NCBI RefSeq assembly: GCF_009377235.1 | Contig: NZ_VMNX01000003.1 | Coordinates: 1-64,000, forward strand | Length of the DNA: 64,000 bases | Source: Streptomyces acidicola | Lineage (GTDB): Bacteria > Actinomycetota > Actinomycetes > Streptomycetales > Streptomycetaceae | Direction of reading: 5' to 3' | In this document: positions 33,921-41,337 of the stretch, one piece after another | Layout of the letters: each line of letters starts with the position of its first letter | How positions within the stretch are numbered: the stretch's first letter is position 1 | Position numbers and translations under genes: made by a program | Notes under the pieces: generated by a model | The model's input: only the letters and a program-made list of their open reading frames with translations | What the model was told of the DNA's origin: nothing | Database searches by the model: none

Positions 33921-34538
33921 TCAGGACTGCCGCTGGAGTCCGATCAGTGCGCTGTCGGCCAGCTCCTGGCCGACTTGCTCCGCGGAGAGTTCTCCTTCGG
34001 GTGAGAACCATTCCGTGGCGGAATTGAGCATGCCGATGATGGCAAGCACCGAGACCCGGGGGTTCTTGACTCTCCGGATTTCCTTTTTCCTGATGCCGGT
34101 CCTGAGGATGCGGGTGAAGATTTCCTCGTACTGGCCGCGCAGTTCGATGACCCGTTCCTGTTGCGGAGCGCTCAGATAGGTCCACTGATGGAATGCCACG
34201 CGGGTCTGCGGCAGCGTCTCGGCGAGTACCCGCATGTGCGCGACGATCGCCCTGCGCAGCCGGTCCGGTGCGGTGGTGGCCGACTGGATCTCGGCCTGGA
34301 TGACGTCGAGATAGTTCTGAATGCCGTGTTCCACGATCCGCATGAGGATGTCCTCTTTCTTGCGGATGTGAACGTACAGGCTTCCGGGCAGGATCCCGAC
34401 CGCGTCGCTGATGTCCCGCATGCCGACAACCGGGTAGGTCTTCTCGCTGAACAGGGCCACCGCGGCCGCTTCGATGCGTTCGACGGACACCGGGCCCGCC
34501 TTCTGCTCCGGACCCTGGGTCCTTGATCGCACCGCCAA
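33921..34538 (-). CDS. TetR-family regulator of the catabolic island
   Basis: A TetR regulator of about 205 residues. Its helix-turn-helix is MRDISDAVGILPGSLYVHIRKKEDILMRIV, followed by a helical ligand-binding domain. I favour TTG 34538, 8 bases after GGGGAGG; GTG 34532 and GTG 34559 are alternatives, and none is certain. A copy of the island's 16-bp palindrome is at 34563-34578, immediately upstream, so it probably autoregulates. Eight other copies of that motif precede transcription units across the next 19 kb. It is the last gene of the crotonase/thiolase block. I infer that it represses the whole island and is released by an intermediate, perhaps a CoA ester. Confidence 0.85.
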   Translation of the reverse strand: MAVRSRTQGPEQKAGPVSVERIEAAAVALFSEKTYPVVGMRDISDAVGILPGSLYVHIRKKEDILMRIVEHGIQNYLDVIQAEIQSATTAPDRLRRAIVAHMRVLAETLPQTRVAFHQWTYLSAPQQERVIELRGQYEEIFTRILRTGIRKKEIRRVKNPRVSVLAIIGMLNSATEWFSPEGELSAEQVGQELADSALIGLQRQS

Positions 34539-34562
34539 GAGAAGCACCTCCCCGACCACCTA

Positions 34563-34578
34563 CCTAACAAGTGATTGT
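34563..34578 (-). promoter_or_regulatory. TetR operator, site 1 (autoregulatory)
   Basis: CCTAACAAGTGATTGT on the plus strand, or ACAATCACTTGTTAGG read towards the gene. It fits ACAAWC-N4-GTTWGT, about 25 bp before the TetR start. Confidence 0.75.
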
Positions 34579-34590
34579 ACAGGAGAGTGA

Positions 34591-35475
34591 TCAGTGATCC
34601 TCTGAGCGCCCCCGTGCCGCGTCCGTACCGGCCGTGCCGTTCGGACGGGCCCGGCGGTTGAAGTGCGGGGGCCGGTGATCGAGGAAGGCGTCGATGCCCT
34701 CGGACAGGTCATCGGAGTGGTGCAGCGCGGCGACAGCCCAGAAACCGGCGTTCATCGCTGTCGTGAGATCGACCTGCCAGGCAGCACGGAGTGCCTGCTT
34801 CGTCGCCTCGATGGCACGCCATGACTTGGCGGCTATACGGCAGGCCAGTTCCACCGCGGACGGAATCAGCTCGTCCGGCCCGACCACGCGGTTGACGAGG
34901 CCGATCTCCAGGGCGCGGGAGGCGTCGATCACCTCGCCGGTGAGGGCCAGTTCCGCGGCGACACCGGAGCCCACGAGCCGGGGCAGGAACCAGGACCCGC
35001 CGTTGCCGGGCGGCAGCCCGAGGTTGATGTAGGTCTCGCCCAGCTTCGCTCTCGTGGAGCAGATACGCAGATCGCAGGCGAGGGCCAGATCGAGGCCACC
35101 GGCCGTGGCCCCGCCGTTGACGGCCGCCACGATCGGCAGCCGCGAGGCGACGAGGCGCTGGGTGACCGGGAAGAGAATGCGCGCGTTGTACGGCTCCTGC
35201 TCGACGGCGAACCGCTCGTCAAGGTACCGGCGCATGGCTCTCAGGTCCGCGCCCGCCGAGAACTGCCGTCCCGCGCCGGTGAGGACGAGGCAGCGGACCG
35301 ATCGGTCGTCCTCCAGTTCGGTGAGGGCCGCGAGCAGGTCACGCGCCAGCTCGGGGACCACGCCATTGCCGTGGTCCGGCCTGTTCAAGGTGATCAGGGC
35401 CACGCCGTCCGCCACGCGTTCATGGAACACGGTCCCGCGTTCCACCGCGCCGGCGCTGCCGGGGGAGATGCCCAT
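34591..35475 (-). CDS. Enoyl-CoA hydratase/isomerase (crotonase)
   Basis: A 294-residue crotonase-fold protein. Oxyanion-hole motifs are SAGADLRAM and NGGATAGGLDLALACDLRI. The catalytic Glu region is GETYINLGLPPGNGG. It should hydrate or isomerise an enoyl-CoA, or cleave a second cyclic diketone CoA-like intermediate. The tail (RRARPNGTAGTDAARG) is disordered. It starts 3 bp after the thiolase stop and is part of the operon running from 39657 towards TetR, so it belongs to the same pathway. Confidence 0.85.
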   Translation of the reverse strand: MGISPGSAGAVERGTVFHERVADGVALITLNRPDHGNGVVPELARDLLAALTELEDDRSVRCLVLTGAGRQFSAGADLRAMRRYLDERFAVEQEPYNARILFPVTQRLVASRLPIVAAVNGGATAGGLDLALACDLRICSTRAKLGETYINLGLPPGNGGSWFLPRLVGSGVAAELALTGEVIDASRALEIGLVNRVVGPDELIPSAVELACRIAAKSWRAIEATKQALRAAWQVDLTTAMNAGFWAVAALHHSDDLSEGIDAFLDHRPPHFNRRARPNGTAGTDAARGRSEDH

Positions 35476-35478
35476 CCG

Positions 35479-36654
35479 CTACCCCACCCCGACCAGAACG
35501 GTGGCCACGGCGGCCGCGTAGGCGCCCGCGAGCCATCCGCCCGCGTTGACAGCCATGGCGACCTGTGCCCCGTCGACCTGCCGTCCGCCCGCCCTGCCCA
35601 GCAACTGGTCGTAGAGCTCCACGAGTTGCGCGCAGCCCGTGGCGCCGATGGGATGGCCTCGGCTCATCAGCCCGCCGCTGACGTTCACCGGCAGCCGCCC
35701 GCCCAGGGCGGTGGCTCCGGAGCGGGCCAGCACATGCCCCTCCCCGGCCGTGCACAGGCCGACCTCGGCGTACTGGAGGATCTCCGCCGGGGCCGCGGCA
35801 TCGTGCAGTTCCAGCAGGTGCAGATCCTCGGGGCCGATACCGGCGTCCTCGTACGCGGCCAGTGCGGCGACGGCCACGGGCGCCGACCCCTCGCCCTGTC
35901 CGGCGGTCAGGCGGGTCGCGCGGATCTCACACCTGCCCCTGCCGTGCCGGCGCGCGTACGACTCCGAGCAGAGCACCACTGCGGCGGCGCCGTCCGTGGT
36001 GGGCGAACACATGGGCAGCGTGAGCGGATCGACCACCATGCGTCCGGCCAGTACCTCCTCCAGAGTCTGCGTCTGCTGGTACTGCGCGCGCGGATTGAGC
36101 GACGCGTGCGTACGGTTCTTCACCGCCACGGCCGCGAAGTCCTCGATGGCGGCCTCGTAGTCGTCCAGGTAGCGCTTGGCCTCGTGCGCGTAGACCTCGA
36201 TGAACACCGAGTTCCGCGCGGGGGTGCCGTCGTCACCGCGGGGGGAGACGGCGACGTCCGTGGCGCCCTGCAACGCGCCGAAGGTCCGGGCCTTGTTCTC
36301 GTGGGACATCTTCTCCACACCGACGACGAGCGCGACCTCGCACCGGCCCGCGAGGATCGCCTCGAAGGCCAGTTGCACCGCGGAACTGCCCGACGCGCAG
36401 GCGTTCTCCACGTTCACCAGCGGCACCCCCGCCAACCGTGTCCCCTGCAGCGCGACTTGACCGCGGATCATCTCCTGACCGGACACCAGGCCGGCCGCCG
36501 CGTTGGCCATGAAGACCCGTTGGACGGCGTCGTCGGGCACACCGGAGTCCGCCAGCGCCTCCCGTACGACCGTCTGCACCATGGCCTGTTCGCCGCGCCG
36601 GAGATTCCGGCCGAAGCGGGTCATGCCGACGCCGGCGATGAACACCTTGCTCAC
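35479..36654 (-). CDS. Thiolase / SCPx-like acetyl-CoA acyltransferase
   Basis: A 391-residue thiolase. The nucleophile Cys lies in NACASGSSA near residue 87, and GHPIGATGCAQ carries the catalytic His of the C-terminal half. It likely performs thiolytic cleavage of a 3-oxoacyl-CoA. GTG 36654 is chosen because GGAAGGAGG lies 6 bases before it; a GTG at 36660 abuts that site and is less likely. It is followed directly by the crotonase gene. Unlike the neighbouring thiolase-like protein at 37173-38369, it retains its cysteine. Confidence 0.88.
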   Translation of the reverse strand: MSKVFIAGVGMTRFGRNLRRGEQAMVQTVVREALADSGVPDDAVQRVFMANAAAGLVSGQEMIRGQVALQGTRLAGVPLVNVENACASGSSAVQLAFEAILAGRCEVALVVGVEKMSHENKARTFGALQGATDVAVSPRGDDGTPARNSVFIEVYAHEAKRYLDDYEAAIEDFAAVAVKNRTHASLNPRAQYQQTQTLEEVLAGRMVVDPLTLPMCSPTTDGAAAVVLCSESYARRHGRGRCEIRATRLTAGQGEGSAPVAVAALAAYEDAGIGPEDLHLLELHDAAAPAEILQYAEVGLCTAGEGHVLARSGATALGGRLPVNVSGGLMSRGHPIGATGCAQLVELYDQLLGRAGGRQVDGAQVAMAVNAGGWLAGAYAAAVATVLVGVG

Positions 36655-36674
36655 AAACACCCTCCTTCCTGTGA

Positions 36675-36737
36675 CGGACTGCCTGTACGCCGGACTGCCT
36701 GTACGCCGTATTGCCCTGCGTCGGACTGCCCGTGCGT
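36675..36737. repeat. 16-bp tandem repeats between thiolase and DUF35 genes
   Basis: CGGACTGCCTGTACGC at 36675-36690 and 36691-36706 is followed by diverged copies at 36707-36721 and 36722-36737. They fill most of the only sizeable gap (about 100 bp) in an otherwise overlapping gene block. Confidence 0.85.
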
Positions 36738-36762
36738 CGGAATTCCCGGGTGGCGGACCGCT

Positions 36763-37176
36763 TCACCGCGGGTTGAGCCGGAACCAGGCCACCGGACGCC
36801 GGAGGACCTCCTCCGGGGCAGCGGGATGAAACTCCACAGGCGCGTCACACGCGTACGCGTTCCATTCGCCGTCGGCGTCGGGCCACAGCCGGCCGAGCAG
36901 CTGGACGTCCTCGGCCAGTCGCACCACGCCGAGCGCGTACGGTGTGTCCGCGTCGAATCCACTGGGCGCGCCGAACCGCTGGACGGCGAAGCTGAGCAGA
37001 ACCCCCCTGCCCGAAGCGGAGATCCAGCCCAGATCCCGTTCGTGGCAGACGGGGCAGCGGTGGCGCGGATACATGACGGCCTGATCGCACGCCTTGCAGT
37101 GCTGGAGGACGAGCCGTCCCCGGCCCAGTGCCTCGTAGTACGGCTCGGTGATCGCGGCCATGCCGGGCTCCGTCAT
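36763..37176 (-). CDS. OB-fold zinc-ribbon protein (DUF35), thiolase partner
   Basis: A 137-residue DUF35 protein. The zinc ribbon has CKAC (Cys27, Cys30) and CPVC (Cys41, Cys44), followed by an OB-fold domain. Such proteins form complexes with thiolase-like enzymes and are required for their activity, notably the steroid side-chain aldolases. Its ATG overlaps the stop of the Cys-less thiolase gene (ATGA, 37173-37176), which supports a stable complex with that protein. Confidence 0.88.
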   Translation of the reverse strand: MTEPGMAAITEPYYEALGRGRLVLQHCKACDQAVMYPRHRCPVCHERDLGWISASGRGVLLSFAVQRFGAPSGFDADTPYALGVVRLAEDVQLLGRLWPDADGEWNAYACDAPVEFHPAAPEEVLRRPVAWFRLNPR

Positions 37177-38369
37177 CGAGACACCCTTTCCAGCAGGAGT
37201 ACCTGGCTGTCCATGTAGGTACCGCCGGATCCCCCGCAGACGGCACGTGCGGCACCCTCGATCTGCCGTGCGCTGCCCGCACGGCCGAGGAGCTGGCGCA
37301 CGGCTTCGGCCAGCAGCGCGGTACCTCCGCCGACCCCCGTGTGCCCGGCGGAGAGCAGCCCGCCGTTGGTGTTGACGGGCAGCCGCCCGCCGGGGGAGAA
37401 GTCACCGGCGGCGAACATCCGGGCGGCGTCGCCGACCGGGGCGAGACCGAGGCCCTCCAGGGCGATCGCCAGCACGGCCGCGTAGGAGTCGTACACCTCG
37501 GCGATGTCGGCGTCGCCCGGACCCCAGCCGGCCTGTTCGTAGGCCTGTGCGCTTGCCGTGGGCCAGCCCAGCACGGCGAGGTCGGGTTCCTGGCCGATGC
37601 TGTAGTGGGACACGCACCCGCCGGAGCCGGCGATGCGTACCCAGGTTTCGTGGGACGCGCGGGCCCGCTCCGCGCCGGTCAGCACCAGTGCCACCGCGCC
37701 GTCGGCCATCATCGGGCATTCGAAGGCGCGCAGCGGGTCGGAGACCAGGCGCGAATCGAGCACCTGCGCCACGGTGAGCGCCCTGTCGCGGTACATGGCG
37801 TTCGGATTGAGCCGCGCCCACTCGCGCAGGGCGACGCATACCGATGCCATCTCCTCGGCCGTCGCGCCGCTGACCGCCATGTAGCGCCGGGCGATCAGTG
37901 CGCCGACCGCGTTGAAGGACAGGCCCGACGCCTTCTCCCACTCGCGCGGGATCCCGTTGGCGGTCAGCATGTCGATCATTTCGCCGACCGGCGCCGATCC
38001 CCATTTCTCGGCCTGGAGGATCAGCACGTTGCGCGCATGCCCGGCGGCGATCAGACTCGCCGCGGTGCGTACGGTGTTGTCGCTGGTCGACCCGCCGGAG
38101 TGAAGCATCACGCTGCTCTTGGCCCGCCCGGCCAGGCCGAGCTCCTCGACGACGCGGGAGAAGACGAGGTCGGCCTGGTCGGCCGCGGAGTGCAGACAGG
38201 GGATGAGCAGGAGGGTGTCGATGTCGGTCATGGACAGGCCGGCGTCGCGAACGGCCTCGACGGCCACGTCGACCAGGCTGCCCATGAATGAGCGATCGGG
38301 GTAACGTCCCGACGGCAGCTCGGCGATACCGACGAAGGCGGCCTCGGCCATGGGTGCGGGGGCGGTCAC
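37173..38369 (-). CDS. Cys-less thiolase-like protein (candidate retro-aldolase)
   Basis: A 398-residue thiolase-fold protein of the lipid-transfer/Ltp group. Where true thiolases have NxCASG, this one reads LHSGGSTSDN, so the Cys position is Gly and thiolysis is not possible. It keeps NTNGGLLSAGHTG and a tyrosine-bearing EVYDSYAAVL segment. Family members of this type with a DUF35 partner catalyse retro-aldol cleavage of beta-hydroxyacyl-CoAs in steroid side-chain removal. The DUF35 partner gene follows with a 4-base overlap. GTG 38369 overlaps the MaoC stop (GTGA) and is preceded by AAGGAG. The order MaoC, aldolase-like, DUF35 suggests hydration followed by carbon-carbon cleavage. Confidence 0.8.
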   Translation of the reverse strand: MTAPAPMAEAAFVGIAELPSGRYPDRSFMGSLVDVAVEAVRDAGLSMTDIDTLLLIPCLHSAADQADLVFSRVVEELGLAGRAKSSVMLHSGGSTSDNTVRTAASLIAAGHARNVLILQAEKWGSAPVGEMIDMLTANGIPREWEKASGLSFNAVGALIARRYMAVSGATAEEMASVCVALREWARLNPNAMYRDRALTVAQVLDSRLVSDPLRAFECPMMADGAVALVLTGAERARASHETWVRIAGSGGCVSHYSIGQEPDLAVLGWPTASAQAYEQAGWGPGDADIAEVYDSYAAVLAIALEGLGLAPVGDAARMFAAGDFSPGGRLPVNTNGGLLSAGHTGVGGGTALLAEAVRQLLGRAGSARQIEGAARAVCGGSGGTYMDSQVLLLERVSR

Positions 38370-38905
38370 CGCGCTCCTTCCGTGGATGCTCGGTGGGATC
38401 CGGGAGCTCCGGGGCCCCCGGGGGCGTCCTGCGGACGCCGGCGTGCGAGGAGTACGGTGCGGAACCGCATGACCTCCTGGTCCCTCTGGTTGGTCACGGT
38501 GTAGTCGAGGCGCAGGGTCCCGTACGCCGGTTTGCTGCCGGGCTCGGCCGCAGCCACCTCGGCCCGTACCCGGATGGTGTCGCCGGGACGGACCGGGGCC
38601 AGCGCCCGCAGGTTCTGGCATTCGAGGAGGGCGACGATCGCGTCACCGAGGAAGCCGGAGAGCGCGATCCGGCCGACGGCGAGTGCGAAGGTGAGGGGGC
38701 CGTGGGCGATCCGGCCGCCGAACCGGGTGGCCCGGCCGTACTCCTCGTCGACATGCAGCGGGTAGTGGTCACCGGTGAGTCCGGCGAACGAGGTGATGTC
38801 GCCGATGTCGACCGTGCGGCCGGAGGAGAGCACGGCGTCGCCCACCGCGAAGTCCTCGAAGTAGTGGCGCGACCGGTTGAAGGCGCCCTTCGTTCCCGCG
38901 GTCAC
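38366..38905 (-). CDS. MaoC-like hydratase
   Basis: A 179-residue hot-dog fold protein. The hydratase-2 motif is [26 protein letters not shown], with Asp and His in the expected places. It should add water to an enoyl-CoA to give a beta-hydroxyacyl-CoA, which could be the substrate of the adjacent aldolase-like protein. The last 20 residues ([18 protein letters not shown]) look disordered. GTG 38905 overlaps the upstream oxocamphor-hydrolase-like gene as GTGA. Confidence 0.88.
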   Translation of the reverse strand: MTAGTKGAFNRSRHYFEDFAVGDAVLSSGRTVDIGDITSFAGLTGDHYPLHVDEEYGRATRFGGRIAHGPLTFALAVGRIALSGFLGDAIVALLECQNLRALAPVRPGDTIRVRAEVAAAEPGSKPAYGTLRLDYTVTNQRDQEVMRFRTVLLARRRPQDAPGGPGAPGSHRASTEGAR

Positions 38906-39657
38906 CGGTCGAGAGCGGCGAGCGCCTCGTGGGCCAGGCCGAGTCCGAGCTGCTCGTGCAGCAGGCGCTTGATCTCATGGGTGAGGACCACACGTGAGAA
39001 CCGCCGGGCGAGGGCCGGCTTGGCGGCGATCTCCGCGGCCAGTTCCCGTGCGCGGGGCAGCACTTGGGCAGCGGGGAGGACCTCGTTCACCACACCGTGG
39101 GCCAGTGCCTGGCGGGCGTCGATCTCCTGCCCGGTGAGCAGGAAGTAGCGGCCCCTGGTGGGGCCGAGAACATGCGTCCAGACCACGTGCGCACCGTCCC
39201 CCGGCACGATGCCGGACGGGAAATGCGGCCCGTCCTTGAACACGGTCGTGTCCGCCGCCACGACGATGTCGGACAGTACGGGGATCTCCGGGTGGATCAG
39301 GGCCGGTCCGTTGATCGCCGCGACCACGGGAACCTCGATGTTCATCAGGTTGGTGAGCAGTCGCCGGCCCTCGAACATGATGTGCGACCAGTCGGCCGCC
39401 GTCCCCAGCCGGAAACTTCCGAAGTCGATCTCCGCGCAGAAGGCCGCACCGGCCCCGGTCAGCAGGACCGCCCTGTTGGCGGGATCGCAGGCTATGTCGG
39501 TGAAGCAGTAGGCGAGTTCGTCGTGTGCCTGAGCCGTCCAGACGAGGCTGTCGTCGCCGGTGTGCAGAGTGACTTCGAGAACCCCGCTGTCGTGTCGGTC
39601 GAGACGGATGTTCTCGTACCGTTTGGCGTACTCGTCCAGGGAGGGGGCGATGGACAT
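38902..39657 (-). CDS. camK-like: 6-oxocamphor hydrolase-like beta-diketone hydrolase
   Basis: A 251-residue crotonase-superfamily protein. It resembles the Rhodococcus 6-oxocamphor hydrolase as I recall that sequence: [63 protein letters not shown] and LAHEALAA. All five active-site residues of that enzyme occur here at the same numbers: His45, His122, His145, Asp154, Glu244. The family performs retro-Claisen hydrolysis of a bicyclic beta-diketone (6-oxocamphor to campholinic acid), not enoyl-CoA hydration. ATG 39657 has GAGGT upstream and an island operator 14 bp further. It heads the run to TetR. Identity of the natural substrate is inferred. Confidence 0.88.
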   Translation of the reverse strand: MSIAPSLDEYAKRYENIRLDRHDSGVLEVTLHTGDDSLVWTAQAHDELAYCFTDIACDPANRAVLLTGAGAAFCAEIDFGSFRLGTAADWSHIMFEGRRLLTNLMNIEVPVVAAINGPALIHPEIPVLSDIVVAADTTVFKDGPHFPSGIVPGDGAHVVWTHVLGPTRGRYFLLTGQEIDARQALAHGVVNEVLPAAQVLPRARELAAEIAAKPALARRFSRVVLTHEIKRLLHEQLGLGLAHEALAALDR

Positions 39658-39667
39658 GTGTCTCACC

Positions 39668-40132
39668 TCAACGAACGGTTGTTTGTGTGGTGTCGAGCTG
39701 TTCCGTCCCGGACACCGGGACGTCCGGGCTGAACGGGCTGAACCGGCGGCTGCGGAACCGCCAGCCCTGCGTGGTGCGGGCGAAGTCGTCCTCGTAGCGG
39801 CCGACAGCCAGGACGCGCAGCCCCTCCGGTGTGATCCGGAGTGCGGCCACATAGGCGGTACCGGCGGCGCCCTCGGCGGTCCGCCGGAGCAGGATGTTGG
39901 TGACCAGGTGGCGTATGCCGGGGGAGTGGTGGGCGGCGGAACGCACCATGTCCGCCAGGGCCACGGTTCCCCGCACCGGCCGTGCGCCCTCCCGTAGGAA
40001 CGCGCCGTCGGCGGTGAACAGCCCGGCCAGTTGGTCCGGGCGCGCCTCGTCGTAGGCATACGAATAGCGTGCGTACAACTCGGTGATCTCGTGGCGCGCC
40101 ATGTCGTCGAGAGGGGGCGCGGATCCGGTCAC
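39668..40132 (-). CDS. SnoaL-like (NTF2-fold) protein
   Basis: A 154-residue NTF2-like protein: [26 protein letters not shown], then [10 protein letters not shown] and [17 protein letters not shown]. Members act as hydratases, isomerases, cyclases or small-molecule binders; for ring hydroxylases they also serve as small beta subunits. The actual role is unknown. GTG 40132 overlaps the ferredoxin reductase stop (GTGA). Its last codons overlap the operator at 39671-39686. Confidence 0.75.
   Translation of the reverse strand: MTGSAPPLDDMARHEITELYARYSYAYDEARPDQLAGLFTADGAFLREGARPVRGTVALADMVRSAAHHSPGIRHLVTNILLRRTAEGAAGTAYVAALRITPEGLRVLAVGRYEDDFARTTQGWRFRSRRFSPFSPDVPVSGTEQLDTTQTTVR
39671..39686 (-). 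promoter_or_regulatory. TetR operator, site 2 (inside the 3' end of the SnoaL gene)
   Basis: ACGAACGGTTGTTTGT on the plus strand, ACAAACAACCGTTCGT in the direction of transcription. It overlaps the last codons of the SnoaL-like gene and lies 14 bp before the oxocamphor hydrolase-like start, so this block has its own regulated promoter. Confidence 0.8.
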
Positions 40133-41337
40133 AGCGTGCTCCTTTCCGTTGTGCGGATGGCCCCGGCGGAGCGCAGGGCCGCACGGCCCCGCAGGAACGC
40201 GCGGGGACTGTTGGCGGCGAACACGCCGGCCAGACGGCCGCGGCTCTTGTAGTGCACGACGACGGCGTCGCCGCCCCGGCCGTCCCCGACGACCGTGATC
40301 TCCACGTCCGCGCCGATGTGTCCGGCGAACTGCAGACGAAGACTCCCCTGGTCGGACCAGAAGAACCCGTCGTCCTCGGCGGCCTCCACGCCACCGCCGA
40401 CGTCGCCGAGGACGACTGCCTCGGCGACGCGCGCCGCGCTGTCGGCCGCCGCCGTCCAGTGCCCCAGGAGTCGGCACCCGGCGTCGTCGTGGAGGCACAT
40501 CACGTCCCCGGTGCCGAAGACGTCACGCGTTCCGGTACGTCCGGTGCGGTCGCAGACGAGTCCGTGGTGCACCTCAAGTCCGGCCGCGGACAGCCACTCG
40601 GTGTCGCGTACCACCCCGACCCCGACGACCACGACGTCGGCGACGACCTCCGATCCGTCGTCGAGCCGCAGCACCTGGGCGCCTGCCGTCTCGTACGCGC
40701 CCGTGACCGTGACGCCGGTACGGAAAGTCATGCCCCGGGCCAGGTGCCAGTCGCACACCCACCGTGCAGCCGTGGCACCGACGACACCGGCCAGCGGCAG
40801 CGCGGCCACCTCCAGCACGGTCACGGAACCGCCCAGTGAGAGCGCCGCGCACGCCACTTCCAGCCCGATGAAGCCGCCTCCTACCACCGTCACCCGACGC
40901 CCCGGCCCCAGCGCCGCGCCGAGCCGCCGGGCGTCCGCCGCGGTGCGCAGATAGTGCACCGCGGTAGAAGCGGGGAGCACCGGCAGTTCCCGGGGGCGTG
41001 CGCCCGTCGCCACCACGAGCCGGCCGTATCCCGTCTCGGTCCCGTCGGCGAAGCCCAGCGTGCGGGATCGCGGATCGAGGGCGGTGGCGTGTGCTCCGAG
41101 GACCAGCTCGATGCGCTGGTCGACGTAGTCCCCGGGCGCCTGGAAGCGGATCGCCTCGTCACCCCGGCTGCCGGTCAGGAAGCCCTTGGACAGCGGCGGA
41201 CGGTCGTACGGAGGTTCCGTCTCCTCGGAGTAGAGGCGGATGCGGCCGGTGTGCCCGAGATCGCGCAGGGTCTGGGCGGTGCGCACCCCCGCGAGCCCGG
41301 CTCCGACGATGATGATGTCGTCATGCCCGGCGCTCAT
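40129..41337 (-). CDS. Ferredoxin reductase (FAD, NADH)
   Basis: A 402-residue putidaredoxin-reductase-type flavoprotein. FAD motif IIIVGAGLAGVRTAQTL near residues 8-24, NAD motif VVGGGFIGLEVA near 150, and the FGTGDVMCLHD FAD loop. It passes electrons from NAD(P)H to ferredoxins. Two 3Fe-4S ferredoxin genes lie in the island (46213-46413 and 52045-52242) but this is the only reductase, so it probably feeds both the P450 and the Rieske oxygenase. ATG overlaps the acyl-CoA ligase stop (ATGA). Confidence 0.88.
   Translation of the reverse strand: MSAGHDDIIIVGAGLAGVRTAQTLRDLGHTGRIRLYSEETEPPYDRPPLSKGFLTGSRGDEAIRFQAPGDYVDQRIELVLGAHATALDPRSRTLGFADGTETGYGRLVVATGARPRELPVLPASTAVHYLRTAADARRLGAALGPGRRVTVVGGGFIGLEVACAALSLGGSVTVLEVAALPLAGVVGATAARWVCDWHLARGMTFRTGVTVTGAYETAGAQVLRLDDGSEVVADVVVVGVGVVRDTEWLSAAGLEVHHGLVCDRTGRTGTRDVFGTGDVMCLHDDAGCRLLGHWTAAADSAARVAEAVVLGDVGGGVEAAEDDGFFWSDQGSLRLQFAGHIGADVEITVVGDGRGGDAVVVHYKSRGRLAGVFAANSPRAFLRGRAALRSAGAIRTTERSTL

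Noticed and set aside
35371-37218. 615-codon plus-strand open frame over the crotonase/thiolase genes
   Set aside because: Composition typical of an antisense shadow, with no recognisable domain; the minus-strand genes there have clear catalytic motifs.
37173-38369. Annotating this as a functional acetyl-CoA acetyltransferase
   Set aside because: The nucleophilic cysteine is absent; the position is Gly in LHSGGST.
38902-39657. Annotating this crotonase simply as enoyl-CoA hydratase
   Set aside because: It lacks the usual glutamate arrangement and instead carries the five residues of 6-oxocamphor hydrolase at identical numbers.
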